A DNA stretch of 64,000 nt, from contig JAVBVS010000022.1 of NCBI GenBank assembly GCA_036677805.1, forward strand, positions 74,851 through 138,850, given 5' to 3'. The notes under the pieces are model-generated. The model had not been told where the DNA came from and searched no databases. It worked only from the letters and a program-made list of their open reading frames with translations. Of the stretch, positions 8,781 to 19,100 are shown in pieces. A program made the translations under genes and the position numbers. The first letter of the stretch is position 1. Each line of letters opens with the position of its first letter. The stretch comes from SIG78 sp036677805 (lineage in GTDB: Bacteria; Verrucomicrobiota; Lentisphaeria; Victivallales; Victivallaceae).

Positions 8781-9572
8781 ATGAACTTTTTCGATACGCA
8801 TTTTCACCTGCCGGAGAGCGGCGATTGCGCCGACTACCTGGCCCCCCTGCCCTGCGAGCACGAATTCCGCTTGATGGCGATCGGCGGCGCGCTCGAAAGC
8901 AGCCGCCGCGCCGCGGAGTTTGCCGCCGCGCACCGCCGGGTCTGGTCCGCCTGCGGCGTTCATCCGCATGAAGCGGAAGGTTTTGACGGCGACCTCAACG
9001 GATTTGCGGATTTGCTTGCCGGCGGTGCAAAAATCCGCGCCGTGGGCGAAATCGGACTGGATTTCTTCTATGAATTCGCGCCGCGCGCCCGACAGCGGGA
9101 TTGTTTCGCGGCATTTCTGGCGCTGGCGCTGGAGCGGAATCTGCCCGCGGTAGTGCATTGCCGGGATCAGGCCGAGCGCAAAGACGCCTATCTGGAATGC
9201 TATGCCATGTTGAAGGACTTTGCCGCTGCCGGCGGCCGGTTCATCCTGCACTGCTACGCGGGCGATGGCAATGATCTGGAAAAATTTCTGGCGTTGGGCG
9301 GTTACATCGGATTGACCGGGATGGTCACGTTTCCCAAAAGCGCCAATATCCGCGCAATCCTGCGGCAGATTCCCGATGACCGGCTGTTGCTGGAAACCGA
9401 TGCGCCTTATCTGGCGCCGGTGCCGTTCCGCGGCCAGGCCAACCATCCGGGGCTGCTGCCGGTCATTGCGGAATTTGTCGCAGGATTGCGCGGGATGAAA
9501 ATGGAAGATCTGGCCGCGCTGACCGTATCCAACGGGTTGCGGGCCTTCGGCATTGCGGAAACGGAGGAATAA
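8781..9572 (+). CDS. tatD: TatD family metal-dependent hydrolase (deoxyribonuclease)
   Basis: 263 residues. The start is ATG 8781, where the typical TatD opening (MNFFDTHFHLP) follows AGGA; a longer in-frame reading from 8706 overlaps the divergent promoter region. Metal ligands seen: DTHFH, VGEIGLDF (Glu), VVHCRD, LHCYAG and LLETDAPYL. It belongs to the amidohydrolase TIM-barrel family, with 3'-5' DNase activity reported for relatives. The stop TAA is immediately followed by the nudC start, whose ribosome site GGAGG lies inside tatD, so the two are cotranscribed. Confidence 0.92.
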   Translation: MNFFDTHFHLPESGDCADYLAPLPCEHEFRLMAIGGALESSRRAAEFAAAHRRVWSACGVHPHEAEGFDGDLNGFADLLAGGAKIRAVGEIGLDFFYEFAPRARQRDCFAAFLALALERNLPAVVHCRDQAERKDAYLECYAMLKDFAAAGGRFILHCYAGDGNDLEKFLALGGYIGLTGMVTFPKSANIRAILRQIPDDRLLLETDAPYLAPVPFRGQANHPGLLPVIAEFVAGLRGMKMEDLAALTVSNGLRAFGIAETEE

Positions 9573-10391
9573 ATGAGTTTTGTGCCATGGTACACGGTCA
9601 AGCGGGCGCGGCCGACGCCGACCGATCCGATTCTGGTGCTGAACCGCAGCCAGGCGGCGCTGCTGCCGCTTGACGAGAGCGGGCGGCTGGCGGTGCCCTG
9701 CGCGTCATGCTTTCCGATGCTGCTGGCGGAAGAGCTGATAGTACTGGGCGAATTGCACGGGCGGCCGTGTTACGGTTATCTCGCAGCGGAATTTCCGGCG
9801 GCGACGGCAGGACTGATCTACTGCGATCTGCGGGAAGCGTTCAGCCGGGTGGACGAGGCCGAATATCATCTGCTGCTGCGCGGCAAGCCGATTCTGGAAT
9901 GGCTGAATATCCGACGTTACTGCGGAGTCTGCGGAGAAATTCTGTGCGACTCCGAACAGGAAGAGGCGCGCTGCTGTCCGAATTGCGGGACTCTCTTTTT
10001 TCCCAAGATCAGTCCGGCGGTCATTGTCGGCGTACAGCGGGGCAAAGATGAGATTTTGCTGGCGCACAATCACAAGTTCCGGAGCCGGATCTACAGCTTT
10101 ATCGCAGGATTCGTCGAACCGGGCGAATCGGCGGAGGCGGCCGTCCGGCGTGAAGTGCGCGAGGAAGTCGGTATCGAAATCGACAACATTCGTTACTGGG
10201 GCAGCCAGAGCTGGCCGTTCCCGGATTCGCTGATGCTCGGGTTCATGGCCGATTATGTCTCGGGGGAAGTTCGTCCGGACGGTGCGGAGATTGCCGATGC
10301 GGGCTTCTACCGCCGTAATGCGATGCCGGATATTCCCCAGCCGGGAAGCATCGCCCGCCGGATGCTTGACGCATGGTTGGATCGGGATTAA
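9573..10391 (+). CDS. nudC: NAD(+) diphosphatase / NAD-capped RNA hydrolase NudC
   Basis: 272 residues. A zinc ribbon (CGVC...CPNC) precedes the Nudix box GFVEPGESAEAAVRREVREE (23-residue pattern with the catalytic REVxEE). The NudC-specific SQxWPFPxS signature follows as SQSWPFPDS. It cleaves NADH to NMNH and AMP and can remove NAD caps from RNA 5' ends in the cytoplasm. The start codon abuts the tatD stop. trxB follows after 29 bases. Confidence 0.95.
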   Translation: MSFVPWYTVKRARPTPTDPILVLNRSQAALLPLDESGRLAVPCASCFPMLLAEELIVLGELHGRPCYGYLAAEFPAATAGLIYCDLREAFSRVDEAEYHLLLRGKPILEWLNIRRYCGVCGEILCDSEQEEARCCPNCGTLFFPKISPAVIVGVQRGKDEILLAHNHKFRSRIYSFIAGFVEPGESAEAAVRREVREEVGIEIDNIRYWGSQSWPFPDSLMLGFMADYVSGEVRPDGAEIADAGFYRRNAMPDIPQPGSIARRMLDAWLDRD

Positions 10392-10420
10392 AATTTTTAC
10401 AGACGAAAGGAAATAAATCG

Positions 10421-11335
10421 ATGGAAGATATGGTGATTATCGGCAGCGGTCCGGCCGGACTGACGGCGGCGATTTATGGTGCGCGGGCGAATCTGAAACC
10501 GTTGCTTCTGGCGGGAATGCTGCCGGGTGGCTTGCTGACCCAGACCAGTGAAGTTGAGAATTTCCCCGGTTTTCCCGAAGGCATAAACGGGTTCGATCTG
10601 ATGTTCGCCATGCAGACGCAGGCGGAGCGGTTCGGGGCGCGCATTGAAATGGAAACCGTGGCTCAGGTGGAGTTGAGCGACGGCGGCATCCAGAAGCTGA
10701 CGCTCGATGGCGGCAAAGTCATCGAATGCCGGGCGCTGGTCATCGCCACCGGAGCCTCGCCGCGCTGGCTGGGGTTGGAGTCGGAAGACCGTCTGAAAAA
10801 TCACGGGGTTTCGGCCTGCGCCACCTGCGACGGCGCTTTTTACCGCGATCTGAATGTCGTGGTCGCCGGCGGCGGCGATTCGGCCATGGAAGAGGCGCTC
10901 TTCCTGACCAAGTTCGCCAGCTCGGTGACGGTGGTCCATCGCCGTCACGAGTTGCGGGCCTCCAAAATCATGGCCGACCGCGCCCTCAATCACCCGAAAA
11001 TCCGTTTCGTCTGGAATGCGAATATCGTGGCGGTGCTCGGCGATGCGGAAGTCACCGGCATCCGGGTCAAGGATATCAATGACGGCAAGGAAACCGAAAT
11101 CGCCTGCAAAGGACTTTTCGTCGCGCTGGGCCATGTGCCCAATACGGAGCTTTTCAAAGGACAGTTGCCGATGAATCCGGCCGGATACATCGAATTGTCG
11201 GGCAATACGTCGCTGACCTCGCTTCAGGGCGTTTTCGCGGCCGGTGACTGCGCCGATTCGCGCTACCGTCAGGCGGTTACCGCGGCCGGAGCCGGTTGCC
11301 GGGCGGCGATTGATGCGGAACGTTATCTGGGATGA
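10421..11335 (+). CDS. trxB: Thioredoxin reductase (NADPH)
   Basis: 304 residues from ATG 10421 with GAAAGGA upstream. FAD-binding motif GSGPAGLTAAIY, redox pair CATC within CATCDGAF, NADPH-binding motif GGGDSAMEE, and the C-terminal FAD motif GVFAAGDC. Length and order match bacterial low-molecular-weight TrxB. It transfers electrons from NADPH to thioredoxin. It is third in the tatD-nudC-trxB run. No thioredoxin gene is nearby. The small zinc protein gene begins 4 bases after the stop. Confidence 0.95.
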   Translation: MEDMVIIGSGPAGLTAAIYGARANLKPLLLAGMLPGGLLTQTSEVENFPGFPEGINGFDLMFAMQTQAERFGARIEMETVAQVELSDGGIQKLTLDGGKVIECRALVIATGASPRWLGLESEDRLKNHGVSACATCDGAFYRDLNVVVAGGGDSAMEEALFLTKFASSVTVVHRRHELRASKIMADRALNHPKIRFVWNANIVAVLGDAEVTGIRVKDINDGKETEIACKGLFVALGHVPNTELFKGQLPMNPAGYIELSGNTSLTSLQGVFAAGDCADSRYRQAVTAAGAGCRAAIDAERYLG

Positions 11336-11339
11336 AAGC

Positions 11340-11552
11340 ATGAAATATCACATCGAAAACCATGATGACCAGGGGCAGCGGCTGGTCTGCCCGGTCTGCC
11401 ATGAAGAACTCTATCCGATCGACGTGGAGAACTTCAACCGGTGTCCCTATTGCGACGCCCGGCTGGAAAGCAATCCCGAACTGGAAGATTTCATCATCGA
11501 CGGGCTGGTGCGGCATTGGATGAACCGGATGCGGCGCGGGCCGGGGGCCTGA
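11340..11552 (+). CDS. Small zinc-ribbon-like protein of unknown function
   Basis: 70 residues beginning 4 bases after trxB. Two CxxC knuckles (CPVC and CPYC) about 25 residues apart suggest a single zinc site, followed by an acidic helix and a basic tail (RHWMNRMRRG). No conventional ribosome site stands out; the trxB end (GGGATGAAAGC) may couple translation. Probably a cytoplasmic zinc protein. I do not recognise a named family. Confidence 0.65.
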   Translation: MKYHIENHDDQGQRLVCPVCHEELYPIDVENFNRCPYCDARLESNPELEDFIIDGLVRHWMNRMRRGPGA

Positions 11553-11578
11553 TCCGCCAAATAGGTCTATTGAAAAAA

Positions 11579-11705
11579 TAAACGTACATCTGCAAGACTA
11601 AATGCACATCCGGTTCAAAAAGTTGTGCGTTTAATGTTACAAACGACTTTTTCAGCCATTTTTTTCTGAGACTGTTTTTGTTATTGTCGGTCGCTTGTGC
11701 GTTTA
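11579..11705. repeat. Four copies of an 11-bp TAAAYGYACAW motif in an intergenic region
   Basis: TAAACGTACAT (11579-11589) and TAAATGCACAT (11599-11609) are on the plus strand; TTGTGCGTTTA, the reverse complement TAAACGCACAA, occurs at 11623-11633 and 11695-11705. The second and third copies face each other and could form a 10-bp hairpin. They lie in a gene-free stretch (11553-12074) where I see no other feature. They could be regulator-binding sites or remnants of a mobile element end. Confidence 0.4.
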
Positions 11706-12074
11706 GTCCTGCCCCAAAGGTAATACCGTTCCATGGTGTTACGCTCAGGCTGTTTTGGTGATGGCAGGAAACATCATTGAGACTCTTCCGGGCAAAACCG
11801 TTGGTGGGAGAGACAATGCAAGATTGATCTCCGCTTGGGTCAACGTATCGAAGGATGTTCCTTTTTTCAATATTTTCCTTATACGGATTTTTGAATACCG
11901 CGATTCCCAACCACAATCAAATGGCGATGCGCTTTATTGGCTGCCGTAAAATTCAGCAACTGGACCATCGGCTGCATTTCCCCCTGAAAGCGAGAATGAA
12001 ATCGCCGATTGAAGATTGCTCATGTATAAAAATCCGGTGGCGGTATCCGGAAAAATAAAGTGGAAGAAAAAATC

Positions 12075-12244
12075 ATGAAACAACAGAAATTCACACTGCT
12101 GAACTTCTGGTTCTAATTGCGATGATCGCGATTCTGCCGGCGATGCTGTTGTCGGCGCTGAGCGCTACCAGTAGTGGAAGGGGGCATACCCGGCATGATG
12201 CGATCTGGAATCCGTTGATCGCCGCCGACGGCCGCAAGCTCTAG
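12075..12244 (+). pseudogene. Frameshifted prepilin-like (type IV pilin N-terminal methylation domain) gene
   Basis: Starts MKQQKFTLL, the charged leader plus F-T-L-(I/L)-E pattern of prepilin-like proteins. The frame then breaks: one base is missing between positions 12100 and 12102, and the next frame continues ELLVLIAMIAILPAMLLSALSA, the hydrophobic helix expected directly after. Joined, this is the classic N-terminal methylation domain. The reading then stops after about 25 more residues, whereas intact proteins of this kind run to about 200, so it is truncated as well. Such genes are very numerous in Lentisphaerae. The 3' end overlaps the convergent signal peptidase gene by 4 bases. Confidence 0.7.
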
Positions 12245-12747
12245 GGCAAATGCGGCAATACCACCCGCCCGATAATTTCGTCGCACGGGATGGGACCGAA
12301 ATCCCGGCTGTCGAACGATGCCGTGCGATTGTCGCCGATGGCATAAAATTCGTTATCCGCGATGATCAGTCGTTCCAGCCGGGTTTCGGCGTGATTGCGG
12401 CAGAGTTCGATGGCCGGAATGACCATGCGCAACGGAATCAGTACCGCGCTGGCCTCCGGAGAACGCACCATCAGAATCTCGTCTCCGGGTACCGCCACGA
12501 CGCGCTTGACATAGGTGGTGTCTCCGTGGTGCAATACGACTACATCGCCATTCCGTACCGGGGCAAGGCGATAGGCGGCGGTGTCGACCAGCATCCAGTC
12601 ACCATTTTTCAGCGTCGGGAACATGGAATCGCCGCGTATGGCCAGTATCCGGTACGGCTGAAATTCATACGCAATCGCCGTCAGGATGACGACGACCAGA
12701 GCAACCCACAGAATTTTCCGGCGGAGTTTCATCATGGCCATTAACAT
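12241..12747 (-). CDS. lepB: Signal peptidase I (S26 family)
   Basis: 168 residues with one N-terminal membrane helix (about residues 11-28). The catalytic serine motif is GDSMFPTL near residue 40. The catalytic lysine is in the YVKRVVAVPGD box. Box E is present as GDNRTASFDSRDFG. It is short compared with E. coli LepB and closer to Gram-positive-like or accessory S26 peptidases. It cleaves signal peptides at the outer face of the inner membrane. No strong ribosome site is seen before ATG 12747; in-frame ATGs at codons 3, 5 and 6 are alternatives. Confidence 0.88.
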   Translation of the reverse strand: MLMAMMKLRRKILWVALVVVILTAIAYEFQPYRILAIRGDSMFPTLKNGDWMLVDTAAYRLAPVRNGDVVVLHHGDTTYVKRVVAVPGDEILMVRSPEASAVLIPLRMVIPAIELCRNHAETRLERLIIADNEFYAIGDNRTASFDSRDFGPIPCDEIIGRVVLPHLP

Positions 12748-13045
12748 AATCGGGAAGAAATGATTTGCAAGATGCTGAACCGATTACTAACCTTGATTTT
12801 TTTCCGACCGCAAACATTATCGGTGCATTCGGCTTGGAGAGCGCCGCTCGGGAACAACAATCTCGATTGTGACACTCTCGGCGTCGCATTCAGAGCTGCG
12901 CTGGCCGCGCGGGCTTATCATTCCGCCATGTGTTCCGACCATGACGGTTGGATTGTCCTGAAAAAAACCTCGCGCCGGAAATATTGGATTCCCGCGTTGG
13001 AACGAAAAACTTCCAGCCCGTTGAGCAACGCCGTTGAAAAAATGG
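12748..13045. other. Intergenic region without a recognised gene
   Basis: About 300 bases between the signal peptidase gene and the terminator of the giant surface-protein gene. It should contain the signal peptidase promoter. Short open frames exist but none has a ribosome site or recognisable product. Confidence 0.5.
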
Positions 13046-13083
13046 AAAGAAAAACACGCCATGCGCATAAAACGCATGGCGTG
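13046..13083 (-). terminator. Rho-independent terminator of the giant surface-protein gene
   Basis: Perfect 11-bp stem CACGCCATGCG / CGCATGGCGTG (13055-13065 and 13073-13083) with a 7-nt loop. On the minus strand it is followed by a T-rich run (complement of 13046-13054). It sits 23 bases after the stop codon. Confidence 0.92.
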
Positions 13084-13105
13084 CTTGATCTGAAAACCGT
13101 CGCAC

Positions 13106-16100
13106 TCAGCAGAGCGCCATTTCCAGCCGATAGCCGGTGCTGTAGCGTTTTTCGTTGCTGGTTTCAACCGCCACACAATAATGTCCGGCTTCCAGTTCGC
13201 CCGAAATCAAATTCCGGTCGAGCTTGAGTTTCTTGCCGTCTTCATTGTACAGGGTGATTTTGACCTGCTTGCCGACTCTGAACGAAGTATCATCCAGATT
13301 GAGATCAAAGTCCAACCGTCCGCCCTGTGCCAATTCAAACTCGAAGTAATCCGCCGAATCCGCGAATCCGACCCAATCGTCAACCACCGCTTGCGCGCCA
13401 TCCCACGGCGTGATCACGCCCTGAGCCGAAGATGGATCGCCGCCGCCGGACGCCTGAGCCAGATTGCCCGCGGTTATCCGGGTATTGTTGACGTAGGTTT
13501 CGGTCGGGAAGAACGAAGCATTGACCGTGAGTTTGTAATTGCTGTTGTTCTTGCCCCGTCCGCCGTCGGCGGAACTGATCTCGACGAAGAAATTACCGTC
13601 CATCAGGAGATCCGTAAAATATTCGCCGTTCCGGCTGACCGTGATGCTCTTGACCAACTGCCGCCGCTCGTCGTAAACCGAAACTTTCAACTTGCTTTCC
13701 ACCTCGGTGAGCGTCATCCCCAGACGTCCCGGACCGGCTTCAAAGAAATAATAGTCATCGGGATCGCCGACGCCAACCCAGCCTTCGACTTCGGCTGTGC
13801 TGTTCGGCGCAAATGTCGTCGGATGAGCCGCCGCATCGCTGAAACTGTTGTTCGGCGTTACGTCCGCGGGCACGTAATCGGCGATAAAATCGATCCGATA
13901 GTTGCTGTTGTACGCGCCCTTCCCTTTGTCCGGAGCCGCCACCGAAAGATAGAAGTGGCTGCCGATCCAGAGATCACTGAGGAATTCGCCATCTTCGGAA
14001 ACTGTGACCGTCTTGATCCGTTTCCGATTTTGATCATAGATGGTGACCACCAGATTGCTCTGAAGGTCATTCATCACCAGCGACAGCGAGCTGGTGCGGT
14101 CGGCGGTGATGGCGAAGTAATCCACGCCGTCCTGATATCCGACCCAGTCCGCAATCATCAGTTGTCCTTCTCCGTCGATCGCGAAGGATTGGGCTCCGGA
14201 GAAGGTATCGTCCTGATGATTGGCCGCGGGGAAGTAATCTTCCGTGATGTCCAGAACATAGTTGCTGTTGTATGCGCCCTTCCCCTTGTCCGGAGATGCC
14301 ACCGAAATATAGAAGGCACCGCCGGTCAGGAGATTGTTGAACGCCACACCGTCAGCCTTCATGGTCACCGACTTGATCTTCTTCTTGTTCGCATCATACA
14401 GCGTAACCAGCAGATTGCTTTCCAAGCCGCTGAGATTAACCGTTACGCCGCCGGTCCGATCCGCATCGATATAGAAATAATCCGCGGCATCCTGGTATCC
14501 GACCCAGCCGGACAATTCCAGTTCGCCGTTGCCGGTGACCGGATTGTCGGTCAGCGTATGCGGCGCCAACGTTCCGTTCTTGAAGTTGGCTTCATCATCG
14601 TTGAGCGAAGGAGCCGGGAACGGATTAACCTCGGTATTGAACGAGAATGCAGTAGTGGCGGACGCGTTGGCGGGCGTGATGCCGACGGTATAGGTGCCCG
14701 CCGTCCACGCGAAGGAGTATGATTTGGCACCGGACGAAAGCGTCGTGGATTGGACGACCTTGCCGTTTTCATCATAGAACGCAATCCGGATTCCGCCCTT
14801 GCCGCCGCCCACCGCGGCCACGTTGGAGAAGTTAAACACCACCCCGCTGTTTTCATCAAGAGTCACGGCATAATAATCGGCCTGATCCGACCCTCCGGCG
14901 GCGTCATTGTAAGTATCACCGACCGTAATCATCGTCGGATTGTTGCGATAGTTGCTGCCGTCGCCGGTGCTGCCGACCGTGAACCGGCTCGACGGGGAAA
15001 TGTCGGAACCGAAGATCACGCTTTCGTACAATTTCTTGTCGAACGCCTGGAGCGTAAAGCTGTAATACCCATTCTCCAGATTGCGCAGCCAGAATCCGGT
15101 GGAGCTGCCGCTGATAGTGATGGTCTGGACTTTTTCATACACCTGGGTCTGCTCGTTGAACATCTTGTAGACCAATTCGTAGTGGTCCACGCCGATGAGG
15201 TCGATCGCTGGATCCCAGCTGAAATAGACATCCCGTCCGGCCACCTGACTTGCCACCGACCTGGTATTCAGCGTCGGACCGTGCACGTCGATGGTGGCGT
15301 TTTCTTCCAGAAACACCCATTCGCTGCTGTGTCCGGCATAGTCGTACGTCTTGATATCGACATCGTAAATGCCGTCGGCGACATTCATCAACGCCAGCCA
15401 CGGATCGCTGGTTTTGGTCGTGATGATATAAGTACTGGCACTGGTCTTGGTAATCGTGGCAATGTTGGAGGAATAGTAATTTTCCGGATCATCCGCCGGG
15501 ATGATCGGTTCATCCGTGGGGAATCCGCCTTTGCGATAGAAACGAATTTTGTAGTAAGCGACGCCGAGGGGATCCGAACCCGGATCCCAGGACAAATTCA
15601 GGTCGCCTTCCAGCGATGACGTGAACATCACCACACCGCCGCCGATCCTCACCGGATCGACATTGTCGATAATCTTGCGCGGATTGCCTTCATCGTCAAG
15701 ATTGTTGTAATCGATCAGCTGGAACGGATTGCCGTTATTGCCCAGCAGCCACGTATACGCCTTGTTGCCGCTGGAGTCCATCGCCTGAACCCGCCAGTAG
15801 ACATTTTTCATGCCCAGCAATTCACCGGCGGCGACGGTGCCGTTGGTGCCGTCGCCGAAAACCAGGCTGTCGGTCGAAGTATAATAGGTCTGTAACCCGG
15901 AGCCGATGAAGTTGGCATTGTCGCAAACTTCGACCAGATAGATCACACTGCTCAGATCGTCCGTGAATGACGCTTCAAAGTCAAGGGTGATCGTAATATT
16001 GCTGATATAGTACTGCTGTTCCGGCAGCTTGGTATTCGGATTGATGATGTACCGGGTCGCCCAGGTGGCATTGATGACATTGGACGTGGTGTCGCCGAAA

Positions 16101-19100
16101 GAACCGCTCGGCGGCGTCACGTCAATGATGAAGTTCTGATTGGCTTCCTGCGACATATTGCCGCCGACATCATAGGATTCAACCCACCAGGTGTAGTTGT
16201 TGGGGGTGAGCCCGTATTGCGAAGCATCGATGGTGGCTTTTGTAATCCGCTGGTCATAGATTGTTGCCAGCGTGACCGTATTGCCGTCAATGAGGGCGCA
16301 AAGTTTGTAATAGGAGAATCCGGTCCGGATTGCAGTCGGCGCTTCATAGGCGGTATTCCAGACAAAATCGACCACCGTATCGCCGTCACCGTCGGTCCGG
16401 ACATTGGAAAACGGGGTGAATCCGGTGCTGAAAATCGGCGCCACGAGGTCGCCGACCCAATTCGCGCTGCTGTCGATGGCGGTGTAGTTTCCGGCATAGT
16501 CGAAGGCTTCGAGAACCCACCGGTATTCGCCATTCTGGACTACCACCGACGTACCTTGGGTGGACGCGTCGAAAATCACGGTATGCCAGGTGCCGGTGCC
16601 GTTGATGTCGGTATAACGCAGCCGATAGCCTTCCACGCCGGAGCCGAGATCGGTGGCCCGCGGCCAGTTGCCGGAGAAAATCACAGTTTCCGTGTCGGCA
16701 TCCCAGACGCCGGTCCAGACCGCGGTCCCGGTAAAAATCGGCGGCGTCTCATCGCCGTTCCAGAGTCCGGTATAAGTCTGACTTTTGTTGCCCGCGTAGT
16801 CGGTGGCGAACACCTGCCATTCATAAACTCCGTTGGGCAGGTTGTAACTGAACGTATTGGTCCCGGCCGGAACCATGCCCAGCGGCAACCAGGCGGTGGA
16901 ACCGGATTCCCGATAATAAATATAGTATCCGCGAAGACCGGATTTGCCGTCGGTGTCGATGGCGGGATCCCAGGTAAGCGTGACCTTCAGGAAGCCATCC
17001 TCATCCGGCGCTTTGTGGATGTCGTAGGTCACCGTGCTGCGAGCGCCCAGAAACACCGGCGGGTTGTTGTCGCCGATGAAGACCCGGAACAAATCGCCGT
17101 CGATCCAGTCGCCCTGGGCGCCGTTGATATCCACCGCGCGCACCTGCCAGTGCACGAATTCGGCATTGCTGAAGCCGGAAATCACCAGTTCGCTGGCGGT
17201 GGTGTACTTGTGGTAGTAATTCGCGGTCGTGCCGTAAGCCATCGCATTCCAGTCCGGCGCGTCCTCGTCATTGGTCAGATAGTAGCGGACTTCATAATGC
17301 CCCAGTCCGTCGGTACAGGTGAATCCGGACCACTGGAATTCAATCACCGAACTCGAAGTGTTGAGGCTGCTGTCGGGATTGTTGATCAGCGCCACCGCCT
17401 GATCGTCGATGATGCTGGAGCTGTGTTGCCCCATAACGACTTCAGCCGTATCGGTCCAGTTGCTGAAGGTGGTGCGTTCGCCGTAATGGCGGCGCACCCG
17501 CCACTCGACACTCTGGCCGTCCTCAATGCCGGCAATTTCAAAATTATTGAGGCCGCCGTCAACCATCACGGTGATGGTATTGCCATAACTTCCGCCGGCG
17601 TCGGCGATCCGGTACTCCAGTTCGTATTTTTCGATGTTGGAAATTTCGTCCCAGGAGATGGTGATCGTCCCGGCGTCGTCGTCCCAGCTGGCATGAGCCA
17701 CAGGGGTCAGGTATTCGGGTTTCCCCACCAGATGTTCCACCGTCACATAAAGCCCGCTGGCGTCATATCCGCTGGTCACGGTGAAACTGCCGTCCCGGGC
17801 GATCGCGGTGGTCCCGACTCTGGCGGTGATCATCTGCCCCTGATAGGCAAACGTCACGGTTCGCTGAAGCCATTTGGCCGCACTGTTGTCATCGACCAGA
17901 TAATAAGTCTTGGCAATCTGGTCGCCGTTGCCGTCGACGTCAAGCACCACATCGTTCAGGTTGATCGTAATCGACGCCACGCTCTCCAACGCCACGCCGG
18001 AATCATTGGACACAATCACCGCTCCGGCACGGGCCGGTGCCACCCCGGCCATCGTCTTGTCGTTGAGCATGAAAGCCAGATTGAGTTTGCCGAAACTGGA
18101 ATCAATCGTACCGTTCATACGGGCATTGCTGTCGATCACCATGGTGTTTTCGCCGTTGGTCAGGTCGATATCACCGATGATGTACGACCCGGCTGCCAGC
18201 TCCAGATAGTCATTGGTGTCGTACAGCAGTGCATCAAATCCACCAATCACCGCAATTTCGTCGGCGGAACCGGTTGCCGGTTGAATCAACCCGGCGAAAA
18301 CCGCATACCCGAACGTATTGGTCGGCATCACGTCGATCAGTCCGGAAATCCGCAAGCTCATGCCGCTGCTGAACCCCTCCAGGCCCGCATTCATGACACT
18401 GCCGCCGATATCGATATCTCCGGCCATGTCGAAAATGCCATCGTTGTCGTTGGTCAACTGCGAAACGTGAATGCCGCTTGCCCGCTGGAGGCTGGAGGTG
18501 CTGGTAATCGAAATGGTTCCGGTAAATGCCAGCATATTGATGTAAGGGCTGTAAATCCCTGTCGTTACCACGTTATCAGTATTGACGGTATTGATACTGA
18601 TATCGGTTGACATGTATCCCTCACGAACTTCCAGCCGATTGGATTCGATACCAAAAGTTCGCGACGGCGTACTGACCCAGTCGGCGATATTCATATCGGT
18701 CTGGTTGACCGTCAACGCCCCTTTGAAATTGCCGCCGCAACTGATCGTTCCGGCAACATCAAGCCCATGATTGGTGACGGTAAAACCATATACGACTTTC
18801 GCCGCCGGCCCGGAATCGGAAATCCACAGATAATTGTTTTCGGATCGGATCGTTCCTGAAAAATCGTCCGTGAGTGTGATGCTGTTGGCTTTGATCCCCG
18901 CGGCGGCAATGGTATTGTCAATCAGGTTGCGGACCGAAGTGGCTGCCGCACCGGGAGCCGAAACCCCTCTGAAGGTGTTGCGCTCGGTAATGGCGGTAAT
19001 GGATCCGTTCATCTCTTTGAGTGTCAGCGAGCCGGCCTTGATCCCGTAAACGTCGATCGTATTGCCGGACACCGAGGCGACCAAACTGTCTCGTCCGCTC

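Noticed and set aside
8603..8782. 60-residue N-terminal extension of the acyl-CoA synthetase
   Set aside because: It runs through the divergent promoter region of tatD. The internal ATG at 8602 has a good ribosome site and matches the family length.
12760..13227. Plus-strand open frame between the signal peptidase and giant protein genes
   Set aside because: Runs through a terminator hairpin and into the antisense of the giant protein; no recognisable product.
13905..14310. Near-identical DNA strings considered as a mobile or CRISPR-like repeat
   Set aside because: They are coding repeats within the PPC-like modules, in frame and spaced by one domain length.
16217..18610. 797-codon plus-strand open frame inside the giant surface-protein gene
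   Set aside because: Antisense shadow of a gene whose protein shows clear domain repeats. The shadow product has no recognisable domain and lacks a ribosome site.
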